From Planctomycetota bacterium (GTDB lineage Bacteria > Planctomycetota > Planctomycetia > Pirellulales > Pirellulaceae), in contig CAUJHS010000018.1 in the NCBI GenBank assembly GCA_963204915.1, positions 62,001-126,000 on the forward strand: 64,000 bases of DNA, given 5' to 3'. Positions 18,648-27,740 of the stretch are shown here, piece by piece (position 1 is the first letter of the stretch; each line of letters opens with the position of its first letter). The position numbers and the translations under genes are program-made. The notes below the pieces were generated by a model that searched no databases, had not been told where the DNA came from, and saw only the letters and a program-made list of their open reading frames with translations.

Positions 18648-20489
18648 ATGTCGTCTCGGACTCGTTCTAGTTCCCCCGGCGCGCCCACGCCTTTGGCGCA
18701 TCCCGCTTCCCGAGTCGCTCCTTTATCGGCTGCGCGCGCGGCGGCTTCCTGGGACAACACCCTGGCCGACGCCGGTCCCGGCGCCAGCGAAGGTTGGGAG
18801 CGTTGGCGCGCCCATTTGGCGAACCGGCGTACGCCGCGCCCCTTGCGCGACCTGGCCGCCGAGGACGCTGTTTCGCCTTTGAGTTGGTCGGTTCCCGAGC
18901 GTTGCGGCGAAGCGGTGGTGCGCTGGCTAGAGGAGGCGAGCCGACTGCCCCGCGCCGCCGATCGCGCGGCTCGTGCGTATGCCGCCGCCATCGAACAAGA
19001 GCTGGCCGCGCCGCAAACCGGCGAGGACGCCGCGCGTTTCGCCCTGACGCGGTTGGCCTGGGCGCACGCCTTACCGTTTCTGGCGCGCGTCATGGCGCCG
19101 GCCGCCTGGCGGAAAGTTTTGGAGAACCTGCAAGCTGCCGTCGACGACGGCGCCGCGCTCTCGCCCGAACAAGACACGCTCGCCTGGCAACTGTTGCGCG
19201 GCGAGTTGCCTTGGACCTTGGCGTACTGGTTTCCCGAGTTGGAGTCGTGCCGCCGGGGAGCGGCTTTGGCGGGCGCCACGTTGTCGAAAGGTTTGGAAGA
19301 TTTGCTCGATGGCGAAGGTTTGATCGCCTCGCAGTATGTGCCGCTGTTGCGGCCTTTGCTCGCCCTGTGGACGCGCTGCGGACTGTTGTCGCAAGCGGCC
19401 AACCAGGACTGCTACACGCGGGAAGCTCGCATTCAATACGCCTGGCTGGTGCAACGGGCTATTCTGCTATCTCGGCCCGATGGCGGGCAGTTGCTTTCGC
19501 CCGGCGTCGAAGGCCGTTGGCGACCGGGCTTGTTCACCGCAGCTTTGGCGGTGGCCGACGATCCGGACGACGAGCATCTGGCCCATGAGGTGTTGCCTTT
19601 GCCGGCCAAGAAGCGCGGGGCCGCGCCGCGTGGCCCGGCGCCGCAGTATGCGTTTCATTCCGAGTGGGCCGAGGCCGGCTTGTTGCGCACCGCCGCCACG
19701 CGCGAGGCCCCGCGGTTGTTCGCCACGTATGGCCAGCGGCAATTTCGCGCCGAGTTGACCAACCGCAGCCAGGTCGTCTTTTCAGGCGTGTGGGACCCGC
19801 AAATCGACGTGAATGGCCAGCGTCTTGCGCCCGAAGGCGACTGGGAGGAAGTTTGCTGGGTTTCCGACGCCGACGTGGATTACCTCGAAGTTGAAATGTC
19901 GCTCTCGGCCGGGTGGCGCGTGCAACGGCAAATGTTGCTCGCGCGAAAAGAAGATTTTCTGTTCGTCGCCGATGCGGTGCTTGGCGCCGCGCCGGGACAA
20001 GTGCAGTATCGGTGCGTCACGCCGTTGGCGCCGGGAGTATCGTTTGCGCCCGAAGGGGAAACTCGCGACGGGATGATCCAAGGTCGGAAGAAACTCGCTG
20101 TCGTGCTACCGTTGGCGCTGCCGGAATGGCGCAGCGATCGGCGGAGCGGCGCGCTGGAGGCGAACGCGGAAGGTCTCGAACTCACCCTGCAAAGCGAAGG
20201 CGCCGCGCTTTACGCTCCTTGGTTCTTCGATTTGAGCCGGCCGCGCATGAAGAAAGAACGCACCTGGCGGCGACTGACCGTGGCCGAGCGCCTGGTCATT
20301 CAGCCGTCGGAGGTCGCCGTCGGTTTTCGCGTCCAGGTGGACCGCCAACAATGGATGTTTTATCGCTCGCTCACTAAGGCCGCCAACCGCACGGTACTCG
20401 GACAAAACTTGAATAGCGAATTCGTGGCCGCGCGGTTCCTGCCCACCGGCTACCTGGACGAGTTGATCTCGGTGTCCAGCGAGGGGTAG
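18648..20489 (+). CDS. Large unknown protein, possibly heparinase-II/III-like in shape
   Basis: This 613-residue protein is read from ATG 18648; the frame extends further 5' only across the divergent YdjY gene. I do not recognise a family with confidence. The first 340 residues are helix-rich and acidic-basic mixed, and the last 260 look beta-rich (RAELTNRSQVVFSGVWDPQIDVNG, YLEVEMSLSAGWRVQRQML, RVQVDRQQWMFYRSL). Such a helical-barrel plus beta-sandwich order recalls heparinase II/III lyases, but no catalytic motif is evident. There is no signal peptide. It precedes the YggS gene by 54 bp and may share its transcript. Confidence 0.7.
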   Translation: MSSRTRSSSPGAPTPLAHPASRVAPLSAARAAASWDNTLADAGPGASEGWERWRAHLANRRTPRPLRDLAAEDAVSPLSWSVPERCGEAVVRWLEEASRLPRAADRAARAYAAAIEQELAAPQTGEDAARFALTRLAWAHALPFLARVMAPAAWRKVLENLQAAVDDGAALSPEQDTLAWQLLRGELPWTLAYWFPELESCRRGAALAGATLSKGLEDLLDGEGLIASQYVPLLRPLLALWTRCGLLSQAANQDCYTREARIQYAWLVQRAILLSRPDGGQLLSPGVEGRWRPGLFTAALAVADDPDDEHLAHEVLPLPAKKRGAAPRGPAPQYAFHSEWAEAGLLRTAATREAPRLFATYGQRQFRAELTNRSQVVFSGVWDPQIDVNGQRLAPEGDWEEVCWVSDADVDYLEVEMSLSAGWRVQRQMLLARKEDFLFVADAVLGAAPGQVQYRCVTPLAPGVSFAPEGETRDGMIQGRKKLAVVLPLALPEWRSDRRSGALEANAEGLELTLQSEGAALYAPWFFDLSRPRMKKERTWRRLTVAERLVIQPSEVAVGFRVQVDRQQWMFYRSLTKAANRTVLGQNLNSEFVAARFLPTGYLDELISVSSEG

Positions 20490-20543
20490 CGCCGAATCGG
20501 CCGCATGCGGCGCCGCGCAGCGCGTACAATTAACGGGAATCGT

Positions 20544-21251
20544 ATGGCGGACTTGCCTTCTCGGATAGCCGAAAACCTGGCGGGCGTGCGTGAACGGATC
20601 GCGCAGGCCGCGCTGCGCGCCGGCCGCTCCGCCGAGGAGGTGCGTCTAGTGGGCGTGACCAAGTACGTTAACGCGGAAACCGCCGCCGCGCTCGTGGCCG
20701 CCGGTTTGCACGACTTGGGCGAAAGCCGACCTCAGGAACTGTGGCGCAAGGCCGAGGCCTTGGCCAATCAGCCGGTGCGGTGGCATTTGATCGGCCATTT
20801 GCAACGCAACAAAGTGCGGCGCACCTTGCCGCTGGCGTGGTTGATTCACTCGGCCGATAGCCTGCGACTGCTGCAAGACCTGGACCGCGAGGCCCAGCAG
20901 CGCGAGCGCGCCGCCCCGGTGTTGTTGGAAATCAACATCTCGGGCGATGCGGCCAAGCACGGCTTCGCACCGGAGCAAATCGAACCCTTGTTGCCCGACA
21001 TCGCCCGGCTGTCGCACGTTCAGGTGCGCGGGCTGATGGGCATGGGATCGCTCGAAGGAGGCCGAACGCAAGCCAAGAAGGATTTCGCCCGCCTGCGCGA
21101 ACTGCGCGATCGGCTGGCTCGGTCGTGCCCGGCGGAGATTTCGCTGACGGAGCTTTCGATGGGCATGAGCGACGATTTCGATCTTGCCATCGAGGAAGGC
21201 GCCACGATGGTGCGCGTCGGCTCCGACTTGTTCGAAGGAGTCGAAGCATGA
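20544..21251 (+). CDS. yggS: YggS/PLPBP-type pyridoxal phosphate homeostasis protein
   Basis: This 235-residue cytoplasmic protein has the fold-type III PLP barrel of the YggS family. The cofactor lysine is K40 in LVGVTKYV, followed by LGESRPQEL, WHLIGHLQRNKV, VLLEINISGD, GLMGMGSL and the C-terminal LSMGMSDDFDLAIEEGATMVRVG. ATG 20544 is preferred over an upstream alternative because it starts the conserved region. The stop overlaps the next gene in ATGA, and YggS followed by a DUF167 protein is a common bacterial arrangement. Confidence 0.94.
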   Translation: MADLPSRIAENLAGVRERIAQAALRAGRSAEEVRLVGVTKYVNAETAAALVAAGLHDLGESRPQELWRKAEALANQPVRWHLIGHLQRNKVRRTLPLAWLIHSADSLRLLQDLDREAQQRERAAPVLLEINISGDAAKHGFAPEQIEPLLPDIARLSHVQVRGLMGMGSLEGGRTQAKKDFARLRELRDRLARSCPAEISLTELSMGMSDDFDLAIEEGATMVRVGSDLFEGVEA

Positions 21252-21550
21252 TCGCGCTGGAAGACACCGCCGACGGCGTCGTGCTGCCCGTCAAGGCGAA
21301 GGCCGGAGGCCGCGCCAATGGACTGCAAGGCGTTCATGCCGGCGCTCTCAAAGTGATGGTCACGCAAGCCCCGGAGCGCGGCAAGGCGAACCGCGCAATC
21401 GCCGACCTGTTGGCCGAGCGACTCGGTTTGCGCAAATTGCAAGTGACGCTGCTCTCGGGCGAGACGTCGCCGCAGAAACGGTTTCTCATTCAGGGCGTGT
21501 CGAAAGACGAGCTGCACGCGCGACTTGAGGCGGCGCTGAAAGATCGCTAA
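21248..21550 (+). CDS. DUF167 (YggU) family protein
   Basis: This 100-residue protein starts at ATG 21248 inside the YggS stop codon (ATGA), so translation is probably coupled. The family pattern is visible: VLPVKAKAGGRANGLQG, LKVMVTQAPERGKANRAIADLLAERLGL and VTLLSGETSPQKRFLIQGV. YggU-type proteins are small, conserved and of unclear function, frequently found next to YggS. Length is typical. Confidence 0.92.
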   Translation: MIALEDTADGVVLPVKAKAGGRANGLQGVHAGALKVMVTQAPERGKANRAIADLLAERLGLRKLQVTLLSGETSPQKRFLIQGVSKDELHARLEAALKDR

Positions 21551-21763
21551 GCGCTGCCTGCTTGGCGGCGCGCGGCGATCCGTCCACGGGTCAATGATCG
21601 CGCGTTGCGGCTCGCGATGACCGGAGTCGTCGGAATAAACCGAACGGCACGTCGACATCTCGCCAAGGTACGACGCTTTCTTCGCAATGTGCGCTCCGGC
21701 GGCGTCGATAAAGCCCATGCGGCTATTTTTTTAAATGTGGGGTTTAAGGCGAGGGCGTGGCTC

Positions 21764-22189
21764 ATGCGGACTGCGGCGGCGATTGTTCTGGCGTGCGGTT
21801 TAGGCTTGGGAACAAGTTGGAGTGAAAAGAATGCGGCGAGGGCCGAAGAAATGGCCGCGCTGTGGCGCGCCGACGCCCTGGGGGCTTGGAAAGCCTCGCA
21901 AGAAACGGGCCGGCCGTTGCTGCTGTTCATCACTTCGGACAACTGCCCGTATTGTCATTTGATGGATCGCAACACGTTTGCCGACCAAGGCGTGGTCGCG
22001 CGGATGCGCGCCTCGTTTGTGGCCGCGCGGGTCGACGCGAGCCAGCAACCCGAGTTGGCTCGGCACTTGCAAGTTCGGGCGTATCCGACCACCGTGGTCG
22101 TGGACCGGAACAATCGTGTACTGGGCGCCATTCCGGGCTACCTGGAGCCGCGCGAATTCGAACGCCGTTTGGCGCAGTTCACGCAGTAG
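21764..22189 (+). CDS. Exported thioredoxin-like protein with CPYC
   Basis: This 141-residue protein is read from ATG 21764, which begins a signal peptide (RTAAAIVLACGLGLG); the frame stays open for 53 codons upstream without a better start. A thioredoxin-like domain shows LLLFITSDNCPYCHLMD, with the CPYC redox pair, then FVAARVDASQQPELARHLQVRAYPTTVV with the cis-proline. The closest group is the DUF255/thioredoxin_7-like set of periplasmic disulfide proteins. It is followed by the convergent YgfZ gene. Confidence 0.87.
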   Translation: MRTAAAIVLACGLGLGTSWSEKNAARAEEMAALWRADALGAWKASQETGRPLLLFITSDNCPYCHLMDRNTFADQGVVARMRASFVAARVDASQQPELARHLQVRAYPTTVVVDRNNRVLGAIPGYLEPREFERRLAQFTQ

Positions 22190-22290
22190 CAGTACGGCAA
22201 GTTGCGCCCGCCGCTGCATGCAGGCGAACCACACGCGTTCGGTCAACGCCAAGAAGGCGGTGCGACGAAAAACCAGGCGTCGGCAGAACG

Positions 22291-23289
22291 TCAGATCATG
22301 GGAAGCGGCACGACCTCGGCGTCTCCCGCGGAGGAAGACAGTTTCGAACCGGGGAGATTGTGCCCCTGCCGGACATATCCCAAAGCGACGGCGCCGCCAA
22401 CACGGGGAGAAAACGCGGCGGATGTGACGCGTCCCATCACGGCGTCGCTCGCCCCGCTTAGTTCGCAACCCGCTTCAGGAATAACCGACCCTGCGAAGCG
22501 AAGTCCCGCCAGCGTGCGGTTCACATGGCCGAGCGCATCGATGCGGGCCACCGTTTCTTGCCCCAGGTAGCAACCTTTCGTGAAGCTGATTGCACGGTCG
22601 GTGCGGTTCAATTCCTGCGGTAAGTTGTCTTCGCTGATGTCGCGGTCATACTGCGGAACGCCGGCTTCAATGCGAACCGCTTCCGCCGCTTCAGGACCGC
22701 ATAAGACGACGCCCGCATTCTGGAGCGATTCGGCAAGGGCTTGATGTTTGTCGCGGGGCGCCAAGAGGGTCCAAGTCGCCGCGCCTAACAAACCGCTACG
22801 GCGCAGGAAGAGGAGAACGTCGGCCAGATCCGGCCTGTTCAACTTCGTTCGCACGTGGCCCAGCACAGCTTGCGGCGCTTCCAGGCCGAGCGACTCCAGC
22901 ACGGCTTGGGCGCGTGGGCCGGCGAGCAGCCATTGCCCCATGTCTGCGGTACGGTCGTGCAGCGTGACTTTCTCGCGAATGATGTAGCGGTCCAGGTGCG
23001 CCAGCAGCTTTTGGTTTTGCCCCGGCGAGGCGTCGAGAATTAGGGAGTCTTCCGTACAGTAAACAAACACATGCCCGACGATCCGGCCTTTGGCGTTGAG
23101 CAGCAAGGCTTCGCAACCGTCGCCGGGCGTCAGGCGCAAAATGTCGTTTGAGCTGAGGTTGTGGAGAAACTTCGCCCGGTCGGCGCCGGTCATTTCGAGG
23201 AAGGCGCGGCCCGAGGCGTCGACCGCGCCGGCGTCTTCGGTCAACGCGCGATAGTCGCGTTCGGCAGTTTGCATCATTCCAGCACTCAT
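22291..23289 (-). CDS. ygfZ: YgfZ/GcvT-like folate-binding protein
   Basis: This protein is about 332 residues from ATG 23289; ATGs at 23277 and 23274 are equally possible, as no clear ribosome-binding site decides. The signature KGCYLGQE is present, and the N-terminal FLHNLSSNDILRL and LLNAKGRIVGHVFVY segments match the tetrahydrofolate-binding GcvT-like fold. YgfZ proteins support iron-sulfur-dependent tRNA modification (MiaB) and Fe-S cluster repair. The C-terminal GYVRQGHNLPGSKL region corresponds to the barrel domain. Single gene here, convergent with the thioredoxin-like gene. Confidence 0.9.
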   Translation of the reverse strand: MSAGMMQTAERDYRALTEDAGAVDASGRAFLEMTGADRAKFLHNLSSNDILRLTPGDGCEALLLNAKGRIVGHVFVYCTEDSLILDASPGQNQKLLAHLDRYIIREKVTLHDRTADMGQWLLAGPRAQAVLESLGLEAPQAVLGHVRTKLNRPDLADVLLFLRRSGLLGAATWTLLAPRDKHQALAESLQNAGVVLCGPEAAEAVRIEAGVPQYDRDISEDNLPQELNRTDRAISFTKGCYLGQETVARIDALGHVNRTLAGLRFAGSVIPEAGCELSGASDAVMGRVTSAAFSPRVGGAVALGYVRQGHNLPGSKLSSSAGDAEVVPLPMI

Positions 23290-23413
23290 GATTCGGCGAA
23301 GGAAGTCGATCGCAGCCCGCTTCATTGCGGCGCGGGCTGCTCGCATTGTACTGCGCCGCCTCGCGTTTGCGTGCGCGGCGGAACGACGGCTCCGTTTTTC
23401 TCGGAGAAGCCGC

Positions 23414-23453
23414 TTGACAGGCTCATCGCAATTTGTATTATTGAGTTAATACA
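23414..23453 (+). promoter_or_regulatory. Promoter overlapped by a palindromic GntR/YtrA operator
   Basis: TTGACA (23414-23419), a 16-bp spacer and TATTAT (23436-23441) form a strong promoter for the GntR-ABC operon. The -10 lies within TGTATTATTGAGTTAATACA (23434-23453), a perfect 7-bp inverted repeat with a 6-bp centre. This resembles YtrA-type GntR operators (GTATTA...TAATAC), so auto-repression by the first gene is the natural reading. It lies about 63 bp before the start codon. Confidence 0.8.
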
Positions 23454-23515
23454 AGATGACAGCCGATGCGGGTCCTGTGCGTTGTGCGGACCTGTCCTTT
23501 TCGCGAGCGCTCGTC

Positions 23516-23920
23516 ATGCAAATTCACATCTCTCCGAATGACGGCGTGCCGATTTATTTGCAGCTCGTCAATCAAATCAAGTATCAGGTCGCTTCCGGTC
23601 GGTTGGCGCCGGGCGAAGAGTTGCCCGCCATTCGCGTGCTGGCCGAGCAATTGCTGATCAACCCCAATACGGTGGCCCGCGCGTATCGTGAACTGGAAGT
23701 AGCGGGCTTGGTGGAGAAACGTCGCACGGCGGGGACGTATGTTTCGGAGCAAGGTTCGCCGCTGGCCCGGCGCGAGCGGCTGAAGATTTTGACGGAGCGC
23801 GTCGACGCCCTGGTGGCGGAAGCGGGGCAAATGGATTTCGCCCTGGAAGACGTTCTTGCACTGGTTCAACAACGGCACGCCGCGCTGCAAACCGCCCGCG
23901 CGCAGGCCGTGCGCGAGTAA
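23516..23920 (+). CDS. GntR-family transcription regulator, YtrA type
   Basis: This 134-residue DNA-binding protein starts at ATG 23516 (MQIHISPNDGVPIYLQLVNQ). The winged helix-turn-helix occupies residues 12-80: LAPGEELPAIRVLAEQLLINPNTVARAYRELEVAGLVEKRRTAGTYV is the recognisable segment in pieces. Only a short C-terminal dimerisation helix pair follows, without a ligand domain, which defines the YtrA subgroup. These repressors usually control their own operon with an ABC transporter, exactly the arrangement here: the ABC ATPase begins 26 bp downstream. Confidence 0.93.
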   Translation: MQIHISPNDGVPIYLQLVNQIKYQVASGRLAPGEELPAIRVLAEQLLINPNTVARAYRELEVAGLVEKRRTAGTYVSEQGSPLARRERLKILTERVDALVAEAGQMDFALEDVLALVQQRHAALQTARAQAVRE

Positions 23921-23946
23921 GCCCCCTCAACGCCAGGAGTAACGCC

Positions 23947-24849
23947 ATGCTTTCGCCCGTTCCTTCTTCCGCCCCCCCGGTGATTGAGTTGAGCCGCGTC
24001 ACGCGGCGGTTTGGCGCCAAGACCGCGCTGAACGAAGTTTCGCTGGTCGTGCCGCGCGGCGGCGTGTTCGGCTTGATCGGCGGCAACGGCGCCGGCAAGA
24101 CGACGCTCATCAAGCACGTGCTGGGGCTGCTCAAGGCCGAGTCGGGCGCGGTGCGCGTGTTCGGACTGGATCCGGTGCAAAACCCCGTGGGCGTGTTGGG
24201 ACGCATCGGCTATCTCTCGGAAGACCGCGACCTCCCGAACTGGATGCGCGTGGGCCAGTTCATGCGTTACACGCAAGCGTTCTTTCCTCACTGGGATGAA
24301 GCGTACGCGGAAGAATTGCGACAAGCATTCGACCTGGACGCCAAAGCGAAAATCAAAACGCTCTCGCGCGGGCAACGCGCCCGCATGGGGCTGCTGGCGG
24401 CCCTGGCGCATCGTCCGGAATTGCTGATCCTGGACGAACCCTCGTCGGGGTTGGATCCCGTGGTGCGGCGCGACATTCTCGGAGCGATCATTCGCACGAT
24501 TGCCGATGAAGGCCGCACAGTGTTGTTTTCCTCGCACCTGCTGGATGAAGTCGAACGCGTAGCGGACTACGTGGCCATTCTTCATCAGGGCCGCATGATG
24601 CTGACCGCCGCGATGGATGAAATCAAAGACCGTCACCGCCGCGTCACGTTGCGGTTCCGCGAACCGGTGGAGCATCCGCCGGCGCTGGTGGGCGCGCTGT
24701 CGTTTGAAGGACACGGCGCCGAGTGGACCTACGTGTGCGCCGGCGACAGCCGGCAATTGCAGCAAGCCGCGCAGGCGCTGGGCGCCACGGTTCTGGGCGA
24801 CGACGCACTGACCTTGGACGAGATTTTTGTATCCCGGGTTCTCCGCTAG
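23947..24849 (+). CDS. ABC transporter ATP-binding protein (ABC-2 exporter type)
   Basis: This 300-residue ATPase has Walker A GGNGAGKTTL near residues 44-53, the Q-loop region GYLSEDRDLP near 95, a divergent signature LSRGQRARMG near 140, Walker B LLILDEPSSGLD near 158-170 and the switch histidine in FSSHLLDEVE near 198. The divergent LSRGQ replaces LSGGQ, common in the YtrB/CcmA-like branch. It lies between the YtrA-type regulator and a membrane protein and should work with the latter as an exporter or membrane-stress transporter. Substrate unknown. Confidence 0.93.
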   Translation: MLSPVPSSAPPVIELSRVTRRFGAKTALNEVSLVVPRGGVFGLIGGNGAGKTTLIKHVLGLLKAESGAVRVFGLDPVQNPVGVLGRIGYLSEDRDLPNWMRVGQFMRYTQAFFPHWDEAYAEELRQAFDLDAKAKIKTLSRGQRARMGLLAALAHRPELLILDEPSSGLDPVVRRDILGAIIRTIADEGRTVLFSSHLLDEVERVADYVAILHQGRMMLTAAMDEIKDRHRRVTLRFREPVEHPPALVGALSFEGHGAEWTYVCAGDSRQLQQAAQALGATVLGDDALTLDEIFVSRVLR

Positions 24850-24897
24850 TCGCGGTCGCCTCCTTGAGTTATTCGCCATCACGAAAGGTCCCTTCCG

Positions 24898-26481
24898 ATG
24901 CGATCCGTTCCACTAGCGATGACTTGGGAAGTGCTATGGCGCGGTCGATGGAGCCTGCTGGCCGGAGCGCTCGCAGCGAACTTCCTGCCGTTGTTTCTTT
25001 TTCCGGCCCTAAAGGCCTCCGGAGGAGTTCCGCCCCACGACCCGGCCATGCTGATCATGCATGTGGTGTTGGTGCAAATCAACATGTTCATTTTCGGCGC
25101 GGCCTTGCTGGCGGTGCAGGAGTCGCCCTCTCGGCTGTACACGTATCCGGTGTCGGCCGCGACGATTGCCGCAGGGCGTTTGTCGCCAACGGTGGTGCTG
25201 GTCATGGCCGAGGCGGCGCTCAGCAGCGCGGCGCTGAATGCGGCGTTCGGGTTGACGTGGCCGGTATGGGGGCCCGCCCTGGCTTTGGGGGTTGGCTTTG
25301 CCGCGATCCAAGCGACGATCTGGCTGATGGACCGATCTGCATGGTTGCCGTGGGCGGTAGCGATTGTTGGCGTGGTGTTGGGCTTGTGGTTCAAGTCGCG
25401 CTATGGCCCCATGCTGGCGACCCCCACGCATTACTGGCGCCACGTGACGCCGGGAGAAGTTGCGTTTTTGCTCGTTGTCGCCCTGGCGACGTACGCCGTT
25501 GGTGCGGCCGCCATTGCACGGAACCGGCGCGGCGATCAACCGTTTACTTTGGGAGTTCTGAGCTGGTTCGAGCAGTTTTCCAAGGAAGTCGCTCCTACGA
25601 ATCCCGCGTTCCGCAGTTCGGCGCATGCGCAGTTCTGGTACGAATGGCGACAAAAAGGTTGGGTCATGCCCACCGCCGTAGCCTTTGGCATGTTGTTAGC
25701 CGTGAGTATTTGGCTCGTTTCAGAACGCGACCCGACGGAATTTTGGCAAGGGTTCGTGGCTGGCGGCGGGTTGCTCTCGCTGGCGGGGTTTCTGGGCGGA
25801 GTTGTCCTGGGGCAAGCGGGCTCGCACGACAAGGAAGGCGAAATGGGGCAGTTCCTGGCGACTCGCCCCCTGACGGTCGCCGCGATGTCACGCGCCGTAC
25901 TGCAAACGGCGGCGGTAAGCGTGCTGACGGCCTGGGCGCTTTGGGCGACGGCGTTTCTTGCCGTTCACTTGCTGCTCTTGGCCTTTCACGCCGCGCCGCA
26001 AAACTTGGGCGCCACACAACGGGGATTTTGGTATTGGTACTCGCCTTTGACGCTCTTGGGGCCGTGGATCTTGGCCACGATCGTCGCCTCGGCCTTGTTG
26101 TGCGGTCGCCCGCGGTTGTTCGTGGCCCTGGTCATTGCGAGCATCTCGCTGTGGATTGGCTCGATCCTCCTTGCGGAACACGTGCTTTCGCAGGAAGAAA
26201 GCCGGCAGGCGTGGCGCCTTGCGTTCTTTGCGCTTGGCGCGGCGTTTATCACGGGAACCGCTTGGGCGCTGTGGGAGGCTCGGCGTCGCAGGTTGATTGG
26301 CTGGCCGACGGTCGGGCTGGCGGCATGCGTGTGGTTCGCACTCGCCGTGTTGACGCTGCTCTGCGGAACGCTGACTTCGGTAGATGCGCCGACCCTGGCC
26401 CTGCTCATGGGAGTCGCCGCACTGAGTGTGGCGCCGGCGGCCACCACTCCGCTCGCCCTGGCGTGGAACCGCACGCGGTAA
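24898..26481 (+). CDS. ABC-2-like multispanning permease of the GntR-regulated operon
   Basis: This 527-residue protein has about 12 to 14 hydrophobic segments and no soluble domain. It is the likely membrane partner of the ATPase 48 bp upstream. The size and paired sets of six segments (roughly 18-210 and 270-525) look like two permease units fused into one chain. I see no diagnostic motif, so the assignment relies on membrane topology and operon context. No other exported or sensor domain is visible. Confidence 0.85.
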   Translation: MRSVPLAMTWEVLWRGRWSLLAGALAANFLPLFLFPALKASGGVPPHDPAMLIMHVVLVQINMFIFGAALLAVQESPSRLYTYPVSAATIAAGRLSPTVVLVMAEAALSSAALNAAFGLTWPVWGPALALGVGFAAIQATIWLMDRSAWLPWAVAIVGVVLGLWFKSRYGPMLATPTHYWRHVTPGEVAFLLVVALATYAVGAAAIARNRRGDQPFTLGVLSWFEQFSKEVAPTNPAFRSSAHAQFWYEWRQKGWVMPTAVAFGMLLAVSIWLVSERDPTEFWQGFVAGGGLLSLAGFLGGVVLGQAGSHDKEGEMGQFLATRPLTVAAMSRAVLQTAAVSVLTAWALWATAFLAVHLLLLAFHAAPQNLGATQRGFWYWYSPLTLLGPWILATIVASALLCGRPRLFVALVIASISLWIGSILLAEHVLSQEESRQAWRLAFFALGAAFITGTAWALWEARRRRLIGWPTVGLAACVWFALAVLTLLCGTLTSVDAPTLALLMGVAALSVAPAATTPLALAWNRTR

Positions 26482-26528
26482 GAGCGAACACGCAAGGAAA
26501 TTTTCATGCCCCGTGCGGCAGGAATGAA

Positions 26529-27740
26529 TCACTCTACCGGCATGGCGTATTGCGCATCGGCCAGAAGAATGCACGACTCGTGATGCCGGGAAAGGCGGGC
26601 GATTTCGTCCTCGCATTCTACATGCGCCACGCCCAGGTCCTCGACGGTTTCGGCGTCCAACTCGCTGAGCAGGTAAATGCGTTTCTTTTCCAGGAGTTCG
26701 GCCAAGAGCGCCGCCGATTGCGCGTCGAACGTCGTTTGCTTTTCCACGGCGTGCTGCTTGACGGAAAGATCTTCCAAGCCCGAGAGTCGGCGCAAGGCCG
26801 GTCCGGGGGCGCGGCTGAGTTGCGTGCACAGCGCGATGGCGCCGTCTTCCGCCACGGCTTGCGAAGCGGCGTAGAGCGCCCGGCCGAAATTCTCCCACGT
26901 TTGTTGCTCGGGACCGCCCGAAATGGCCGCCACGACCAACCCGGCGCGGCGCGGCAACGGCCGGCGCCACAAGCGGTCGCACAGGCGTTGTCCGCGTTCG
27001 AGAACCGCGCCGCTGGATCCGGCAAACACCTCGCTCACGCGATCATCCGTTCCAGGCGCCACTTGCACGACAAACTGCACGCCAAGCAACCAGGCGGCTT
27101 CCTGAGCTTCATGCGCGAGCGACCCACTGTGTGCGCGGCGCAGCGCGAGCGGCGATTGGTAGCGTTTGTGCGTGGCCACGTCGGCAAAGGCGGGAAACAA
27201 GCCTCCCCAGGCGCCAAAGTACCCGAACGACGAGGGCAGCCGCAGCGGACCGATCGGCAACACGAAGTCGGCTTCGACAAGGCGCCGATTCAAGTAGATT
27301 GGGTGTTGTTCGTCGGTCGTGGCCAGGTAGCACAGACCGTCGGTGTCGCCCGGATCGTGAATTTCGACCGCGACGTCGGCCAAAGCGTGATCTGTTAAAA
27401 AGGGCGATTCGAATTCGTTCGACCCGTCGCGCGCGTGAGATAACACCACGGCGATGCGTTCGGGCGTAACGCCTCCTTCCTGAAGCGCGTGGATCGCGCC
27501 GGCCGCGATAAGCGGCGCTTGGGGCGTTTCCGAATCGACGGCCAGCACGACGTGGTCGTCGGGCGTGAGGGCTTGGGCCACCGGCGGCAGATCCAGCGGC
27601 GACCGCAACGCCGCGGCGGTCGCTCGGGCTGGGTCGTCCAGCACGTCGAGGCCGACCGTCGACCAATCGGCCACCATGGTCTCGGGCGGCAAATCGAACT
27701 CCACTTGCCGGTCTACGCCAAACCGCAATATCGAGGACAT
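26529..27740 (-). CDS. LarA/DUF2088-like protein
   Basis: This protein is 403 residues from ATG 27740 (MSSILRFGVD). The first half matches the DUF2088 domain of nickel-pincer lactate racemase LarA: VVLAVDSETPQAP, LQEGGVTPERIAVVLSHARDGS, YLNRRLVEADFVLPIG and FPAFADVATHKRY. LarA enzymes racemise 2-hydroxy acids using a nickel-pincer cofactor made by LarB, LarC and LarE, none of which is in this window. The exact active-site histidines and lysine cannot be assigned with certainty by eye. It could be a LarA homologue with a different hydroxy-acid substrate. Confidence 0.75.
   Translation of the reverse strand: MSSILRFGVDRQVEFDLPPETMVADWSTVGLDVLDDPARATAAALRSPLDLPPVAQALTPDDHVVLAVDSETPQAPLIAAGAIHALQEGGVTPERIAVVLSHARDGSNEFESPFLTDHALADVAVEIHDPGDTDGLCYLATTDEQHPIYLNRRLVEADFVLPIGPLRLPSSFGYFGAWGGLFPAFADVATHKRYQSPLALRRAHSGSLAHEAQEAAWLLGVQFVVQVAPGTDDRVSEVFAGSSGAVLERGQRLCDRLWRRPLPRRAGLVVAAISGGPEQQTWENFGRALYAASQAVAEDGAIALCTQLSRAPGPALRRLSGLEDLSVKQHAVEKQTTFDAQSAALLAELLEKKRIYLLSELDAETVEDLGVAHVECEDEIARLSRHHESCILLADAQYAMPVE

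Noticed and set aside
24723..27398. An 891-codon plus-strand open frame across several genes
   Set aside because: It overlaps the ABC ATPase and permease in another frame and runs antisense to the LarA-like gene. Its composition (Arg, Gly, Ala rich, no motif) is that of a non-coding frame in high-GC DNA.
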